This document shows, in pieces, positions 42,347 through 52,407 of a stretch of 62,785 bases of DNA (its first letter is position 1; each line of letters starts with the position of its first letter). The stretch is taken from the NCBI GenBank assembly GCA_018714485.1, contig DVNJ01000005.1:1-62785 (forward strand). Reading direction: 5' to 3'. The position numbers and the translations under genes are program-made. The notes under the pieces are model-generated. The model searched no databases. It saw nothing but the letters and a program-made list of their open reading frames with translations, and was not told the origin of the DNA. The stretch comes from Candidatus Caccalectryoclostridium excrementigallinarum. Its GTDB lineage: Bacteria > Bacillota > Clostridia > Christensenellales > UBA3700.

Positions 42347-43333
42347 ATGAAAAAGAAGTTGATAACGGCGATGGTTTGCGTGCTTGCCGCCGCGATCGTA
42401 TGTGCGGTCGTTTTGACGGCGTGCGCGGTTGCGCCCGAGCAGACGGGAGCGCCCGCCGCGGCGGAGGAGAGCGGAGCTAAAACGGAAAATGTCGAAAAAC
42501 TGCCCCTTTCCGTCACGAGCGACAACGAAGAACTCAAGCCCACCGAAGGGCTTGCTTTCGCAACATACGACAACCTTTCTTATACCGTCACGGGTATCGG
42601 CACGGTCGATTTGGGGGCGAGCGGCAGAGTCATCATTCCGAGCGAATATGAAGGGCTTCCCGTGAGAGCGATCGGCGCGGCTGCATTCGCGGGCATGGGT
42701 GGACTCACCGAGATCGACATCCCCGACAGCGTGACTTCGATCGGCGAAAGGGCTTTTGCCAACTGCGGCGGACTCAAATATATCGGCTTCGGTAACGGCG
42801 TGAACAAGATAGGCGCCTCGGCGTTCAGCGGTTGCTCCGCGCTCGTTTATGCGGACGTATCTCTGCCGATCGATAAGGATGTCGTCGCGGATCAGGACGT
42901 GGAGAAAGTGGTGAAACTTCCCGCTCTTCTCACCGCGATCGAGCCTTACACCTTCTTCGGCTGCGGCGCCATCGAGAACTTGCAGTTGGGGAGCAACGTC
43001 ACCGCCATCGGCGACACCGCTTTCTTCGGGCTTTCCGCTCTCGGCAGTGAGGACGCCGAATATGTGCTCACCATTCCCGACAGCGTGAAGAGCATAGGTT
43101 ACGACGCCTTCATGAGCTGTGGCGAGCTGACCAAAATAAGCCTGCCCGTGACCTTGCAGAGCATAGGCAAATATGCTTTCTTCGGCGCGGGTTTGGTCGC
43201 GGACGCGCCCGTGACCGTCACCGTGCGCGGCGAGGAGCCTGATTGGAACATGGTCCCTAAGGGCAGCAAGTGGAACGCTTTCATGCCCGAGGGCAGCGCC
43301 GTGGTCTTTGCGACGGCAGCCGAACAGGCATAA
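42347..43333 (+). CDS. LRR_5 (BspA-type) lipoprotein
   Basis: A 328-residue exported protein with a signal ending in VVLTAC (lipobox Cys about 26), an Ala/Glu-rich linker, and BspA-type leucine-rich repeats. Examples are LTEIDIPDSVTSIGERAFANC, KIGASAFSGCSALVYADV and VKSIGYDAFMSCGELTKISL (positions about 130-150, 163-180 and 255-275). Such proteins sit on the cell surface and bind proteins or host surfaces in other species. GGAGGAG precedes the start. Expected strong expression from a perfect promoter. A longer relative is encoded at 50135. Confidence 0.85.
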   Translation: MKKKLITAMVCVLAAAIVCAVVLTACAVAPEQTGAPAAAEESGAKTENVEKLPLSVTSDNEELKPTEGLAFATYDNLSYTVTGIGTVDLGASGRVIIPSEYEGLPVRAIGAAAFAGMGGLTEIDIPDSVTSIGERAFANCGGLKYIGFGNGVNKIGASAFSGCSALVYADVSLPIDKDVVADQDVEKVVKLPALLTAIEPYTFFGCGAIENLQLGSNVTAIGDTAFFGLSALGSEDAEYVLTIPDSVKSIGYDAFMSCGELTKISLPVTLQSIGKYAFFGAGLVADAPVTVTVRGEEPDWNMVPKGSKWNAFMPEGSAVVFATAAEQA

Positions 43334-43348
43334 ATTTTAACGATAAAA

Positions 43349-43383
43349 AAAGCCGTTCACTTTGAGGTGAACGGCTTTTTTGT
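43349..43383. terminator. Bidirectional terminator between the LRR gene and serS
   Basis: AGCCGTTCAC (43351-43360) with GTGAACGGCT (43367-43376), an A-run before and T7 after, so it works for both converging genes. Confidence 0.9.
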
Positions 43384-43393
43384 TTGCCGAAAT

Positions 43394-44677
43394 TTATTTG
43401 ACGGTCAGTTTTTCCTTTCCGCCCATATACATCCTCAGGGGGGCGGGAATGTTCACGCTGCCGTCTTTTTGCAGGTTGTTTTCCAAAAACGCGATCAGCA
43501 TGCGCGGCGGAGCCACGACCGTGTTGTTGAGCGTGTGGGCGAAATAGTTGCCCTCGCTGCCTTTGAGCCTGATGCCCAACCTTCTCGCCTGCGCGTCGCC
43601 GAGGTTGGAGCAGCTCCCCACTTCGAAATATTTTTGCTGGCGGGGAGACCATGCCTCGACGTCGAGGCTCTTGACTTTGAGGTCGGCGAGGTCACCCGAG
43701 CAGCATTCGAGCGTGCGCACGGGAATGTCGAGCGAGCGGAAGAAGTCCACCGTGTTCATATAGAGCTTGACGAACCAATCCATGCTGTCTTCGGGCTTGC
43801 AGATGACGATCATCTCCTGCTTTTCGAATTGATGGATGCGGTAGACGCCGCGCTCTTCGATGCCGTGCGCGCCCACTTCCTTGCGGAAGCAGGGGGAATA
43901 GCTCGTGAGCGTGAGCGGCATCTGTTCTTCGGGGAGCAGGGTGTCCATGAACCTGCCGATCATGGAGTGCTCGGAAGTTCCGATGAGATAGAGGTCTTCG
44001 CCTTCTATCTTATACATCATGTTCTCCATCTCGGCAAAGCTCATCACGCCGTTGACCACGCTGGCGCGGATCATGAAAGGCGGCACGCAATAGGTGAAGC
44101 CGCGGTCTATCATAAAGTCACGCGCATAAGAGAGAATGGCGGAGTGCAGGCGGGCGATGTCGCCCGTGAGATAATAAAAGCCGTTGCCGCTCGTGCGCCT
44201 GGCGCTGTCGAGATCTATCCCGGAAAACTTTTCCATGATGTCGACGTGATAGGGGATCTCGAAATCGGGCACGACCGGCTCGCCGAATCTCTCCACTTCC
44301 ACGTTTTCGCTGTCGTCTCTGCCTATCGGCACGCTCGCGTCGATGATGTTGGGGATGACCATCATGCGCTTTTTGATCTCTTCGGTGAGTTCTTCTTCGC
44401 GTTTTTCCAGCGCCGCAAGCTCCTTAGCCACGTCGGCTACTTCCTGCTTGGCGCGCGCGGCGGCGTCCTTGTCGCCCTTAGCCATGAAGGCGCCTATCTG
44501 CTTGCTGATGGCGTTGCGTCTGCCGCGCAGAAAGTCACAGCGCGTCTTTGCCTCGCGGAATTCCTTGTCCATGGCGAAAACTTCGTCCACGAGGGGGAGT
44601 TTTTCCTCCTGAAATTTCTTTCTGATGTTCTCTTTGACGAGTTCGGGATCGTTCCTGATGAGTTTGATGTCTATCAT
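43394..44677 (-). CDS. serS: Seryl-tRNA synthetase
   Basis: A 427-residue class II synthetase. The N-terminal coiled-coil arm (about 25-105, rich in Lys/Glu/Ala) grips tRNA-Ser. Catalytic motifs: YLIGTSEHSMIGRFMD, motif 2 with FRKEVGAHGIEERGVYRIHQF, and motif 3 near VAPPRMLIAFLENNLQ with the final Arg. It follows leuS by ten bases and shares its transcript. No T-box leader is seen, which is notable for a Firmicutes synthetase. Confidence 0.97.
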   Translation of the reverse strand: MIDIKLIRNDPELVKENIRKKFQEEKLPLVDEVFAMDKEFREAKTRCDFLRGRRNAISKQIGAFMAKGDKDAAARAKQEVADVAKELAALEKREEELTEEIKKRMMVIPNIIDASVPIGRDDSENVEVERFGEPVVPDFEIPYHVDIMEKFSGIDLDSARRTSGNGFYYLTGDIARLHSAILSYARDFMIDRGFTYCVPPFMIRASVVNGVMSFAEMENMMYKIEGEDLYLIGTSEHSMIGRFMDTLLPEEQMPLTLTSYSPCFRKEVGAHGIEERGVYRIHQFEKQEMIVICKPEDSMDWFVKLYMNTVDFFRSLDIPVRTLECCSGDLADLKVKSLDVEAWSPRQQKYFEVGSCSNLGDAQARRLGIRLKGSEGNYFAHTLNNTVVAPPRMLIAFLENNLQKDGSVNIPAPLRMYMGGKEKLTVK

Positions 44678-44687
44678 TTTTCACTCC

Positions 44688-47120
44688 TTATTTGGCGACG
44701 ATGTTGACAAGGCGCTTGGGTATGACGATGACCTTGACGGGGGTCAGTCCTTCGAGCGCCTGCGCCACCGCTTCGTTGCTCAATGCGATTTTTTCTATCT
44801 CTTTGTTGTTCGCGCCCATGCCGACGACTATCTTGGCTTTGATGCGGCTGTTGACCTGAACGGCGAGTTCGTATTCGTCCTTGACGAGCCATTTTTCCTC
44901 GCAGACGGGGAAGCGGCGGCGGTAGACGGGATAGGGCTTGCCGAGCGATTCGTTCAGCTCCTCGGCGATATGCGGGACGAGCGGCGCGAGCAAAAGCACG
45001 AGCTTGTCCGCGCAGTCCTTCAAGAGGTCCGCGTCCTTTTCCGCGCAGTCGGAGTCGTATTTATACATAGCGTTGACAAGCTCCATTATGCGCGCGATCG
45101 CCGTGTTGAAGGAGAAGACTTCCATGTCCTCGCTCACGCGCCTGATCGTATAGTTGAGCGTGTAAAGCAGCTGCTTTTCCGCGCCCGAGAGCGGCTTGCT
45201 CCCCGCGGGCATGTCCTTTATCTTCAAGACTATCCTCTCCGTGCGTTCGAGAAACTTGACTATGCTTTCAATGCCGCTGCTGTTCCAGGGACCGCCGTCG
45301 GTATAGGCAAAGCCGAACATGAGATAAAAGCGGAAGGCGTCCGAGCCGTATTTGCTCACATAATCGTCGGGAGAGACGACGTTGCCGCGCGACTTACTCA
45401 TCTTGAAGCCGTCGGGTCCCAAGATGGTGCCCTGGTGCACGAGCGAAGTGAAGGGTTCGTCGAATTTGAGATACCCTAAATCGCGCAGCGCCTTGGTGAA
45501 GAAGCGCGCGTAGAGCAGATGCATACAGGCGTGCTCGGCGCCGCCGATATATTTGTCGACGGGCAGCATCTTGTTGATTATCTCGGGATCGAACGCCTGC
45601 TTGTCGTTGTGTGCGTCGGGATAGCGCAGGAAATACCACGAAGAGCAGACGAAGGTGTCCAAGGTGTCGGGATCGCGTCTTGCCGGCGCGCCGCACTTGG
45701 GACAGGTGCAGTTCATGAATTCCTCGCTCTTCAAAAGAGGGGATCTGCCGTCGGGAGTAAAGTCCACGTTGTAAGGCAGCTTTACGGGGAGATCCTCTTC
45801 GGGAACGGCGACTTCGCCGCAGTGAGGGCAGTGTATCACGGGAATGGGGCAGCCCCAATATCTCTGGCGGGAGATGAGCCAGTCGCGCAGGCGGTAGTTG
45901 GTCTTGAGTTCGCCCGCGCCTTTTTCTTCCAGCCATTTGACGACGGCGACTTTGCCCTCTTCGCTGCCCATGCCGTCGAACTTGCCGCTGTTGACCATCA
46001 CGCCGTATTCGCAGAAAGGCAGATCGTCCGGGCTGCCGTCCGCGCTCTTGATCACGCGCTTGATCTGCAAGCCGTATTTTTTGGCGAAGTCGAAGTCGCG
46101 CTCGTCGTGCGCCGCAACGCCCATGACCGCGCCCGTGCCGTAAGAATAGATGACATAGTCGCCTATCCAGATGGGTACGCGCTCGCCGTTGACGGGATTT
46201 ATGCAGTAAGCGCCCGTGAAAGCGCCCGTCTTTTCGCGCGTGGAGCTCATTCTGTCTATCTCGGAGACCTTGGAGCAGGCGAGCTTATATGCCTCCACCT
46301 CGGCTTTGCGATCGGGCGTGGTGAGCTTGTCCACGAGAGGATGTTCGGGCGCGAGAATGACGTAGGAAACGCCGAAGATCGTGTCGGCGCGCGTGGTGAA
46401 TACGCGGAACTTGTCGCCGCTTTCGCAGGTGAATTCTATCTCTCCGCCCGTGCTTTTTCCGATCCAATGGCGCTGCATGGCTTTTGTCTTTTCCGGCCAG
46501 TCAAGCTTGTCGAGGTCGCGCAAAAGCTCGTCGGCATAGGCGGTTATCTTGAAAAACCATTGCGTGAGGTTTTTTCTCACCACCTGCGAGCCGCAGCGTT
46601 CGCAATGACCGTCCACGACCTGCTCGTTGGCGAGAACGGTGTTGCAGGAAGTGCACCAGTTGACGGGCGCTTCCTTGCGATAGGCAAGCCCCGCCTTGTA
46701 AAGCTGCAAAAATATCCATTGCGTCCATTTATAATAGTCGGGCATGCAGGTCTTGACTTCGTAGTCCCAATCGAACATGCCGCCCATGGCTTGAAGCTGT
46801 TTTTCCATGGTGGCGATGTTTTTGAGCGTGGAATCCTGGGGATGAATGCCCGTCTTGATGGCGTAGTTTTCCGCGGGAAGGCCGAAGGCGTCAAAGCCCA
46901 TCGGCTCGAAGACCTCGTATCCCTGCATGCTCTTGAAGCGCGCGAAGCTGTCGGAAGGACCGAAGTTGTACCAATGTCCGACGTGCAGTTTCGCGCCCGA
47001 GGGATATGAGAACATTTCCAGCGTGTAATATTTTTTGTCGCGGCGCGAGGTGTCAAAGGAATAGATCCTGTCCTCTGCCCACTTTTTTTGCCACTTTTTT
47101 TCTATTTCAAGCAGATCCAT
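44688..47120 (-). CDS. leuS: Leucyl-tRNA synthetase
   Basis: An 810-residue class Ia synthetase with HVGH (46-49) in [11 protein letters not shown], the inserted CP1 editing domain (about 225-415) with the threonine-rich TTRADTIFG segment, two zinc-like knuckles (CPHCG, CTCPKCG), KMSKSRGN near residue 572 and an anticodon-binding C-terminus. Start ATG 47120 is preceded by GGAG; an in-frame upstream ATG at 47216 lies beyond the promoter. It is the first gene of leuS-serS. Confidence 0.97.
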   Translation of the reverse strand: MDLLEIEKKWQKKWAEDRIYSFDTSRRDKKYYTLEMFSYPSGAKLHVGHWYNFGPSDSFARFKSMQGYEVFEPMGFDAFGLPAENYAIKTGIHPQDSTLKNIATMEKQLQAMGGMFDWDYEVKTCMPDYYKWTQWIFLQLYKAGLAYRKEAPVNWCTSCNTVLANEQVVDGHCERCGSQVVRKNLTQWFFKITAYADELLRDLDKLDWPEKTKAMQRHWIGKSTGGEIEFTCESGDKFRVFTTRADTIFGVSYVILAPEHPLVDKLTTPDRKAEVEAYKLACSKVSEIDRMSSTREKTGAFTGAYCINPVNGERVPIWIGDYVIYSYGTGAVMGVAAHDERDFDFAKKYGLQIKRVIKSADGSPDDLPFCEYGVMVNSGKFDGMGSEEGKVAVVKWLEEKGAGELKTNYRLRDWLISRQRYWGCPIPVIHCPHCGEVAVPEEDLPVKLPYNVDFTPDGRSPLLKSEEFMNCTCPKCGAPARRDPDTLDTFVCSSWYFLRYPDAHNDKQAFDPEIINKMLPVDKYIGGAEHACMHLLYARFFTKALRDLGYLKFDEPFTSLVHQGTILGPDGFKMSKSRGNVVSPDDYVSKYGSDAFRFYLMFGFAYTDGGPWNSSGIESIVKFLERTERIVLKIKDMPAGSKPLSGAEKQLLYTLNYTIRRVSEDMEVFSFNTAIARIMELVNAMYKYDSDCAEKDADLLKDCADKLVLLLAPLVPHIAEELNESLGKPYPVYRRRFPVCEEKWLVKDEYELAVQVNSRIKAKIVVGMGANNKEIEKIALSNEAVAQALEGLTPVKVIVIPKRLVNIVAK

Positions 47121-47150
47121 TTTTTGCTCCGTTTTATAAAAGTTACAATA

Positions 47151-47179
47151 ATTATATAACGCGCGCGCGGATATGTCAA
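47151..47179 (-). promoter_or_regulatory. Promoter of leuS-serS
   Basis: Minus strand TTGACA (complement of 47174-47179), 17 bp, TATAAT (complement of 47151-47156): perfect consensus. The leader is about 24 bases, too short for a T-box. Confidence 0.85.
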
Positions 47180-47268
47180 ACCATTTCTCCGATTTGTCGC
47201 GCGGGGAGTGCCGCAAAAGCCGTTTTTGCCCCCGCGTGTTCGAGAGTCGGCGTTTTCGTCCCCGCGCC

Positions 47269-47298
47269 TTGCCAAAGCGCTCTTGCGTATGTTATACT
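47269..47298 (+). promoter_or_regulatory. Promoter of the BaiN-like gene, leaderless arrangement
   Basis: TTGCCA (47269-47274), 18 bp, TATACT (47293-47298), six bases, ATG 47305. No Shine-Dalgarno. Confidence 0.75.
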
Positions 47299-47304
47299 TG
47301 TGCT

Positions 47305-48405
47305 ATGGAAAAAGTCGCGATAGTGGGCGGCGGCGCGGGCGGATTGTTCTGCGCGGCGCGCCTTTTGCAAAAGGGGATAAAGCCCGTGATCTTGGAGGCG
47401 GGGGCGCGCGTGGGGAAGAAGATCCTCGTGAGCGGCAACGGCAGATGCAACCTCTCCAATAAAAACGTGAGCGCGGAAAGATATAACGCGCCAGACTTTG
47501 TCGCTCCCGTGCTGCAAAAATACGCAGTCGAAGAAGTCATGCGCGTTTGGCGCGGCATGGGTCTTGTCTGCCGCAGCGACGCCGAGGGCAGGATTTTCCC
47601 CTATTCCAATCATTCGGGCAGCGTGCTCAACGTACTTTTGCGCGCGACGCGGGGAGCGCGGATAATAACGGACGCGCCCGTCACGGCAATAACGCGCGAA
47701 AAAGACGGTTTCACGCTCGAATATAGGGGCGGAAAGCTGCGCGCGGAAAAGGTGATCCTCGCCTGCGGCAGCCGCGCGGGCGGCGGCAGAGAGTCTTATT
47801 TTCTGGCGGAAAAGCTCGGGCACGGGATAACGCCGCTCAGGAGCGCGATAACTTATTTGAAGACAAACGCCTTCAAGGGGCTGAAAGGAGTGCGCGCGAG
47901 GGCGCGGGCGAGCCTTGAAGTAGGCGGAAAGATTTTTTCGGACGAGGGTGAAATACTCTTCCGCGATGACGGCGTGAGCGGCATTTTGGCGTTTTGGCTC
48001 TCGTCGTTTGCCGCGCGGGAAAATAGCGGCGGCGTCTTGCGGCTCGACTTCGCGCCCGATCTTTCGAAAAACGAGCTTGAAGAGATCTATGGCGGCAGAG
48101 AGCAGCTTTTATGCGGACTTTTGCAAAAGGCGCTCGCGGACAAGCTGATCGCCGCGGGCGGGCTTTCTTGCGTCAAGAGCTTTGAGACGGACGTGATTCT
48201 TGCCGAAGGGGAAGGGCAGGTCGTCTGCGGCGGACTCAAACTCGACGGCTTTGAAGAGCAGACGCTCTCCTCGCGCCTTCAAGAGGGCTTGTACTGCATA
48301 GGCGAAATGCTCGACGTGGACGGCGAATGCGGGGGCTACAACCTGCATTGGGCGTGGGCGGGCGCGCTCGCGGCGGCGGACGACATCGCAAAAAGCATAA
48401 AATGA
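47305..48405 (+). CDS. NAD(P)/FAD-dependent oxidoreductase, HI0933/BaiN family
   Basis: A 366-residue flavoprotein: FAD-binding VGGGAGGLFCAARL (about 7-20), GARVGKKILVSGNGRCNLSN (about 34-53), a hallmark of the HI0933/YhiN family, and the C-terminal DVDGECGGYNLHWAWAGALAA (about 338-358). The family includes the BaiN steroid-ring reductase of gut clostridia, but most members have no known substrate, so bile acid activity is not implied. It overlaps the next flavoprotein by four bases. Its start appears leaderless. Confidence 0.88.
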   Translation: MEKVAIVGGGAGGLFCAARLLQKGIKPVILEAGARVGKKILVSGNGRCNLSNKNVSAERYNAPDFVAPVLQKYAVEEVMRVWRGMGLVCRSDAEGRIFPYSNHSGSVLNVLLRATRGARIITDAPVTAITREKDGFTLEYRGGKLRAEKVILACGSRAGGGRESYFLAEKLGHGITPLRSAITYLKTNAFKGLKGVRARARASLEVGGKIFSDEGEILFRDDGVSGILAFWLSSFAARENSGGVLRLDFAPDLSKNELEEIYGGREQLLCGLLQKALADKLIAAGGLSCVKSFETDVILAEGEGQVVCGGLKLDGFEEQTLSSRLQEGLYCIGEMLDVDGECGGYNLHWAWAGALAAADDIAKSIK

Positions 48406-50000
48406 TCAGGATAGACGGCATAAAAGAGCGCTTCGGCGAGCATATCGACTTTGAAGAAAGAGCGGCGGCGCTGCTCAAAATATCCCGCGCTCAAATCAGG
48501 GAGATAAAGCTGCTCAAACGCTCGCTCGATTGCAGAAAAAAGCCGCTCATCCAAACGATCTATTCCCTCGGCGTTCTCGTGAACGGAAAGGAAGAGAGAA
48601 TTGTTAGGGCGCGCGGCAACGAAAATATCAGGCTTATCGACCCGCCCGCGCTCTCGCTTTTTCAAGAACTTGAAAGAAGGGGAGTGCCCCTGGCGAAAAA
48701 GCCGCTCGGCGGCGTTCGCGTGCCCGTGGTGGGGAGCGGTCCCGCGGGGCTTTTCTGCGCGCTCACGCTCGCTTATCTCGGCGCCCGTCCCCTCGTCATC
48801 GAGCGCGGCGGAAAGGTCGAAGAGCGCGTGAAAAAGGTGAACGCCTTTTTCGACGGCGGAAAGCTCGAAAAAGAATGCAACGTGCAGTTCGGAGAGGGCG
48901 GCGCGGGGACTTTTTCGGACGGAAAGCTGAGCACGGGCATAGGCGGTTCGCTGGCGGCGGCGATCGTCGCCGAGTTTTCCCGTCACGGCGGGGGCGAAAC
49001 GCTCGCCGCGGAGAGTAAGCCGCATATCGGCACAAACGTTCTGCCCGCGGTCGTGGCGTCGCTGAGAAACGAGATAGCCTCTCTCGGCGGCGAGTTTTAT
49101 TTTGACACGCGCGTGAGCGACATCGCGGTGAGCTCGGGCAGGCTGACCGCGCTCGAACTCGAAGGAAAAAAGAGCGGCGCGCTCGATTGCTCCGCCGCCG
49201 TGCTCGCCATCGGTCACAGCGCCCGCGACACTTACGAAAAGCTGCTTTCCCGCGGCGTTCATATGCAGCCCAAGCCCTTTGCCGTGGGCGTGAGGATAGA
49301 GCACCTGCAAAGAGACATCGACATGTGTCAATACGGGCTTGCCGACGATCGTCTGCCCGCGGCGGATTACAAGCTGACCGCGCAGATAGACGGGCGCGGC
49401 TGCTATACTTTCTGCATGTGCCCCGGAGGCGAAGTGGTGGCGGCGGCGAGCGAAGAGGGCTGCTGCGTGGTGAACGGCATGAGCGGCAGCGCGCGGGCGG
49501 GGAAAAACGCCAATTCCGCGCTCATCGTCACCGTGAACGAGGGCGACTTCGGCGAGGGGGTCATGGACGGCGTGGCTTTTCAGCGCAAGTGGGAGAGGCT
49601 CGCCTATGCCGCCTCGGGAGGCTATGCGCCGCCCGTTCAGACGCTTGAAGAGTTCAGGCGGAAAAAGTCGGGCGGGGGATTCGGCGAGGTCATGCCTTCC
49701 TGCCGAAAGGGAGCCGTACCCGCGGACATAAATTCCTGCCTTCCCGAATATGTTTGCTCTGCGATAGTCAAGGCGACGGACGCCTTTGCGCGCAAGATCC
49801 CCGTCTTCAACAGGGGCGACAGCGTGCTTTGCGGCGTGGAGACGCGCACGAGCGCGCCCCTGCGCATATTGCGCGGCGAGGACATGCATTCGTCCGTGAA
49901 AGGGCTTATACCCTGCGGTGAGGGCGCGGGATATGCGGGCGGGATCACCTCGGCTGCGGCGGACGGCGTGAAGGCGGCGCTTAGTCTGCTGAAAAAGTAA
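48402..50000 (+). CDS. FAD-dependent dehydrogenase, COG2509 family
   Basis: A 532-residue protein. A small N-terminal domain (about 1-105) with ISRAQIREIKLLKRSLDCRKK is found in this family; then the FAD motif VGSGPAGLFCAL, the signature CNVQFGEGGAGTFSDGKL, PFAVGVRIEH, and a C-terminal GEGAGYAGGITSAAADG cap. Members are annotated as uncharacterised FAD dehydrogenases. Its ATG overlaps the upstream stop (ATGA), so the pair of flavoproteins is made together. Confidence 0.88.
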   Translation: MIRIDGIKERFGEHIDFEERAAALLKISRAQIREIKLLKRSLDCRKKPLIQTIYSLGVLVNGKEERIVRARGNENIRLIDPPALSLFQELERRGVPLAKKPLGGVRVPVVGSGPAGLFCALTLAYLGARPLVIERGGKVEERVKKVNAFFDGGKLEKECNVQFGEGGAGTFSDGKLSTGIGGSLAAAIVAEFSRHGGGETLAAESKPHIGTNVLPAVVASLRNEIASLGGEFYFDTRVSDIAVSSGRLTALELEGKKSGALDCSAAVLAIGHSARDTYEKLLSRGVHMQPKPFAVGVRIEHLQRDIDMCQYGLADDRLPAADYKLTAQIDGRGCYTFCMCPGGEVVAAASEEGCCVVNGMSGSARAGKNANSALIVTVNEGDFGEGVMDGVAFQRKWERLAYAASGGYAPPVQTLEEFRRKKSGGGFGEVMPSCRKGAVPADINSCLPEYVCSAIVKATDAFARKIPVFNRGDSVLCGVETRTSAPLRILRGEDMHSSVKGLIPCGEGAGYAGGITSAAADGVKAALSLLKK

Positions 50001-50061
50001 AGGGCGCGCCCGAGAGAAAAGTATAATTTTCGTTTATTTATTTTTGCGCGCGCATTATTTA

Positions 50062-50091
50062 TTGATTTTCCCGCTTTGCATATGCTATACT
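50062..50091 (+). promoter_or_regulatory. Promoter of the large LRR protein
   Basis: TTGATT (50062-50067), 18 bp, TATACT (50086-50091). Confidence 0.6.
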
Positions 50092-50134
50092 GTAACAAGC
50101 AAACTATGCAAAAAGGACGTTTTCGGAAAAATAT

Positions 50135-52033
50135 ATGGCGGAAAAAGTCAAAAAGAAGTTAAGCACAAGGCAGAAGACCATGATAGTCATGGCGGCGGTT
50201 TTGATAGTCGCGGTGATAGCCGTTGCGGTCGCGCTCATCGTCGTGAGCGGGCTTAACGTGTCGCATAAAGAGACGGACGGCTTTGTCTATTCGCTCTCGG
50301 GCGGACAAGCCACCGTGCTCGAATATACGGGCGAAGAGGAAAAAGTCGTCATTCCCGCCGAGCTTGACGGCAGACCCGTCGTGGGTATCGCGGAAAAGGC
50401 TTTTTATAAAAACGGCGAGATAACGAGCATCACGATAAGGAGCGACGCAGACAATTTCACCATCGGTGCGCAGGCTTTTTACGACATGGACATGCTCGTC
50501 TCCGTGACGCTGCCCGACGGCGTGAAGACTATTCCCGAGCATGCTTTTTCCGGCTGTGATTCGCTCACGGAAGTGACGATGGGCAACGGCGTGGAAGAGA
50601 TCGGCGCTTACGCTTTCTCCGAATGCCCCGCGCTTGCCAATATCTATATCTCTAAGAGCAGCGGCGGCTCGGGCGCGGACGATACAAATTATAACAGCCG
50701 CGTCAATATGACCATGCCTTCTTCCCTCAAAACGATAGGGGAATATGCCTTTTACGATTCGATCAACGCCTCGTCCGTGAGCAACCGCAAGATAATTCTC
50801 AGCGCGGCGCTCACCGATATAGGCAACAACGCCTTTGACGGCTGCAATAAGATAGCTTATGTCGATTATGCCGACGAAGAGGCGACCGTTTCGCTCACCG
50901 AGATAGGCAACAACGCCTTTTACGGCTGCACGAGCCTGCGTTTTTCGCGTTATGCTTCGAGCGGCGCGAGCGGCAACGTCTTTTTCCTCACCAAGGCGCT
51001 TAACGACAGAGTTCTCGCGAGCATAGGCGACGGCGCGTTCGACGGCTGCACCAACGCGAGCACGTCCACGAGCGCGCGTGCGATCCTCAATTTTTACGAG
51101 GACACGGAATATGTCGGCGACTATGCCTTCCGCGGCGTGGGCAATATCAAGGAAGTGAGATTCAACGAATGCGACCCCGAGCTGGGCGAGGGTGCCTTTT
51201 ACGGCACGACCAATCTCACAAAAGTCCACTATGTGACCAAAGACGACAAGGGCGAATATACTGTTGAGAGCAAGGAGACTTCGCTCTCTCCCGAGCGCAC
51301 TTCTATCCCCGCGCTGCTGTTTTATAAGAGCGGAATTTCGGGATTTGTCATCGGCAAAAACATAACCGAGCTGGGCGAGGGCGCTTTCTCCGCGCTGACC
51401 AAGCCGGGCGCCGTGAGCATTTACGGCTCTGCCGAGGACGAGGACGGCAACATGATCGGCGAGCATTTCGCGCTCTATAAGTTGGCTCCTTATTACACGA
51501 GAAAGAACACTACGGGAGAGAACATCTCCACGACTTACACGGAGGAAAATCAGCACTATCTGCTCACGTCTCCCGACTTTTCCGTGATCTATGCCTATAT
51601 CGGCGCGTTCAGCGACAACGCCAGCGCCAAGAAGAACGACAAGGTGTCGAGCGGCGAGGCGGGGCAGTTCAAGTTTTTGCAAAACCTCACCGACGTTCCC
51701 ATGACCACTTTGAGCGCTTACGCCTTTGCCGAGGCGCAGTTCAGCCAGATATTCCTGCCCGACAAGATAGAGAAATTCGGCGCGAATATGTTCAACGGCA
51801 AGACGGTGAGCGAGGTGGGCGACTTCGCCATCTTCTTTGAAAACACCTTGGAGAGCTATTATTCCTCGCTGATGAGCAGCGGCGATCTGAATAAGGAATT
51901 CTTGTCGGGAATGACGAGCGAAAACGACGCCGACGTCCCCGTCTATGTCAGGCTCAACACTTTGAGCAAGGAATTGCAGGATCAGCTGAATTCTTATTTC
52001 ACTTTCACGCATTACGAAGTTTCCAAGGGCTGA
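50135..52033 (+). CDS. LRR_5 (BspA-type) membrane-anchored surface protein
   Basis: A 632-residue protein with a basic cytoplasmic start (AEKVKKKLSTRQK), one transmembrane anchor (about 15-40) and an extracellular array of BspA-type repeats to about 440. Examples are AEKAFYKNGEITSITI, KTIPEHAFSGCDSLTEVTM and TEIGNNAFYGCTSL, roughly ten units. The last 190 residues continue with degenerate repeats. It shares repeat type with the lipoprotein at 42347 but uses a signal anchor instead of a lipobox. Likely adhesive or structural; no enzyme motif seen. Confidence 0.85.
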   Translation: MAEKVKKKLSTRQKTMIVMAAVLIVAVIAVAVALIVVSGLNVSHKETDGFVYSLSGGQATVLEYTGEEEKVVIPAELDGRPVVGIAEKAFYKNGEITSITIRSDADNFTIGAQAFYDMDMLVSVTLPDGVKTIPEHAFSGCDSLTEVTMGNGVEEIGAYAFSECPALANIYISKSSGGSGADDTNYNSRVNMTMPSSLKTIGEYAFYDSINASSVSNRKIILSAALTDIGNNAFDGCNKIAYVDYADEEATVSLTEIGNNAFYGCTSLRFSRYASSGASGNVFFLTKALNDRVLASIGDGAFDGCTNASTSTSARAILNFYEDTEYVGDYAFRGVGNIKEVRFNECDPELGEGAFYGTTNLTKVHYVTKDDKGEYTVESKETSLSPERTSIPALLFYKSGISGFVIGKNITELGEGAFSALTKPGAVSIYGSAEDEDGNMIGEHFALYKLAPYYTRKNTTGENISTTYTEENQHYLLTSPDFSVIYAYIGAFSDNASAKKNDKVSSGEAGQFKFLQNLTDVPMTTLSAYAFAEAQFSQIFLPDKIEKFGANMFNGKTVSEVGDFAIFFENTLESYYSSLMSSGDLNKEFLSGMTSENDADVPVYVRLNTLSKELQDQLNSYFTFTHYEVSKG

Positions 52034-52040
52034 AAACAAA

Positions 52041-52066
52041 AAGGAGCGGCGACGCTCCTTTTTTCG
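52041..52066 (+). terminator. Intrinsic terminator of the LRR protein
   Basis: AAGGAGCG (52041-52048) with CGCTCCTT (52053-52060) and T6. Confidence 0.85.
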
Positions 52067-52075
52067 TAAAAAGAA

Positions 52076-52101
52076 AAAGAGCGGCGATCGTCGCTCTTTT
52101 T
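52076..52101 (-). terminator. Intrinsic terminator of tRNA-Asn
   Basis: AAGAGCG (52077-52083) with CGCTCTT (52092-52098), flanked by A- and T-runs on both sides. It lies directly after the tRNA-Asn CCA end on the minus strand. Confidence 0.8.
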
Positions 52102-52177
52102 TGGCGCCCCCAATAGGACTCGAACCTATGACACTGCGGTTAACAGCCGCATGCTCTACCGACTGAGCTATAGGGGC
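52102..52177 (-). tRNA. tRNA-Asn (GTT)
   Basis: A 76-base cloverleaf on the minus strand: acceptor GCCCCTA with TGGGGGC (one G-U pair), D-arm GCTCAGTCGGTAGAGC, anticodon arm GCGGC-TGTTAAC-CGC with GTT, T-arm ATAGG-TTCGAGT-CCTAT, discriminator G and encoded CCA. It decodes AAC and AAT. Confidence 0.97.
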
Positions 52178-52194
52178 TTGCGATAGCGAATATT

Positions 52195-52223
52195 ATGATA
52201 TAATATGAAAAAATATTTGTCAA
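52195..52223 (-). promoter_or_regulatory. Promoter of tRNA-Asn
   Basis: Minus strand TTGACA (complement of 52218-52223), 17 bp, TATCAT (complement of 52195-52200), 17 bases before the tRNA, so it has a short leader, unlike tRNA-Gly. Confidence 0.75.
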
Positions 52224-52394
52224 GCGTTTTTTCTCAACAAAATTCATTTATTGAAAAGGCGGCGCAAACAAGCCCGCGAAAGAGCGCAAAAGGGAGCGGC
52301 AAAGAAGAAAGACGAGCGCAAAGGAAGAAAATTGACTCGCAAAGGAATGTATTCGCCGGAAGGAGAAAATTTTTGCGAAAAAGTTTTATTATAC

Positions 52395-52407
52395 GACAAA
52401 TATTGTC
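52395..52407. promoter_or_regulatory. 13-bp dyad upstream of the 78-residue gene
   Basis: GACAA-ATA-TTGTC is a perfect inverted repeat 48 bases before the start at 52455. It may be an operator. The rest of 52224-52394 is purine-rich and holds no gene I can support. Confidence 0.45.

Noticed and set aside
47121-47300. T-box leader upstream of leuS-serS
   Set aside because: The promoter leaves a leader of about 24 bases with no specifier stem or T-box sequence.
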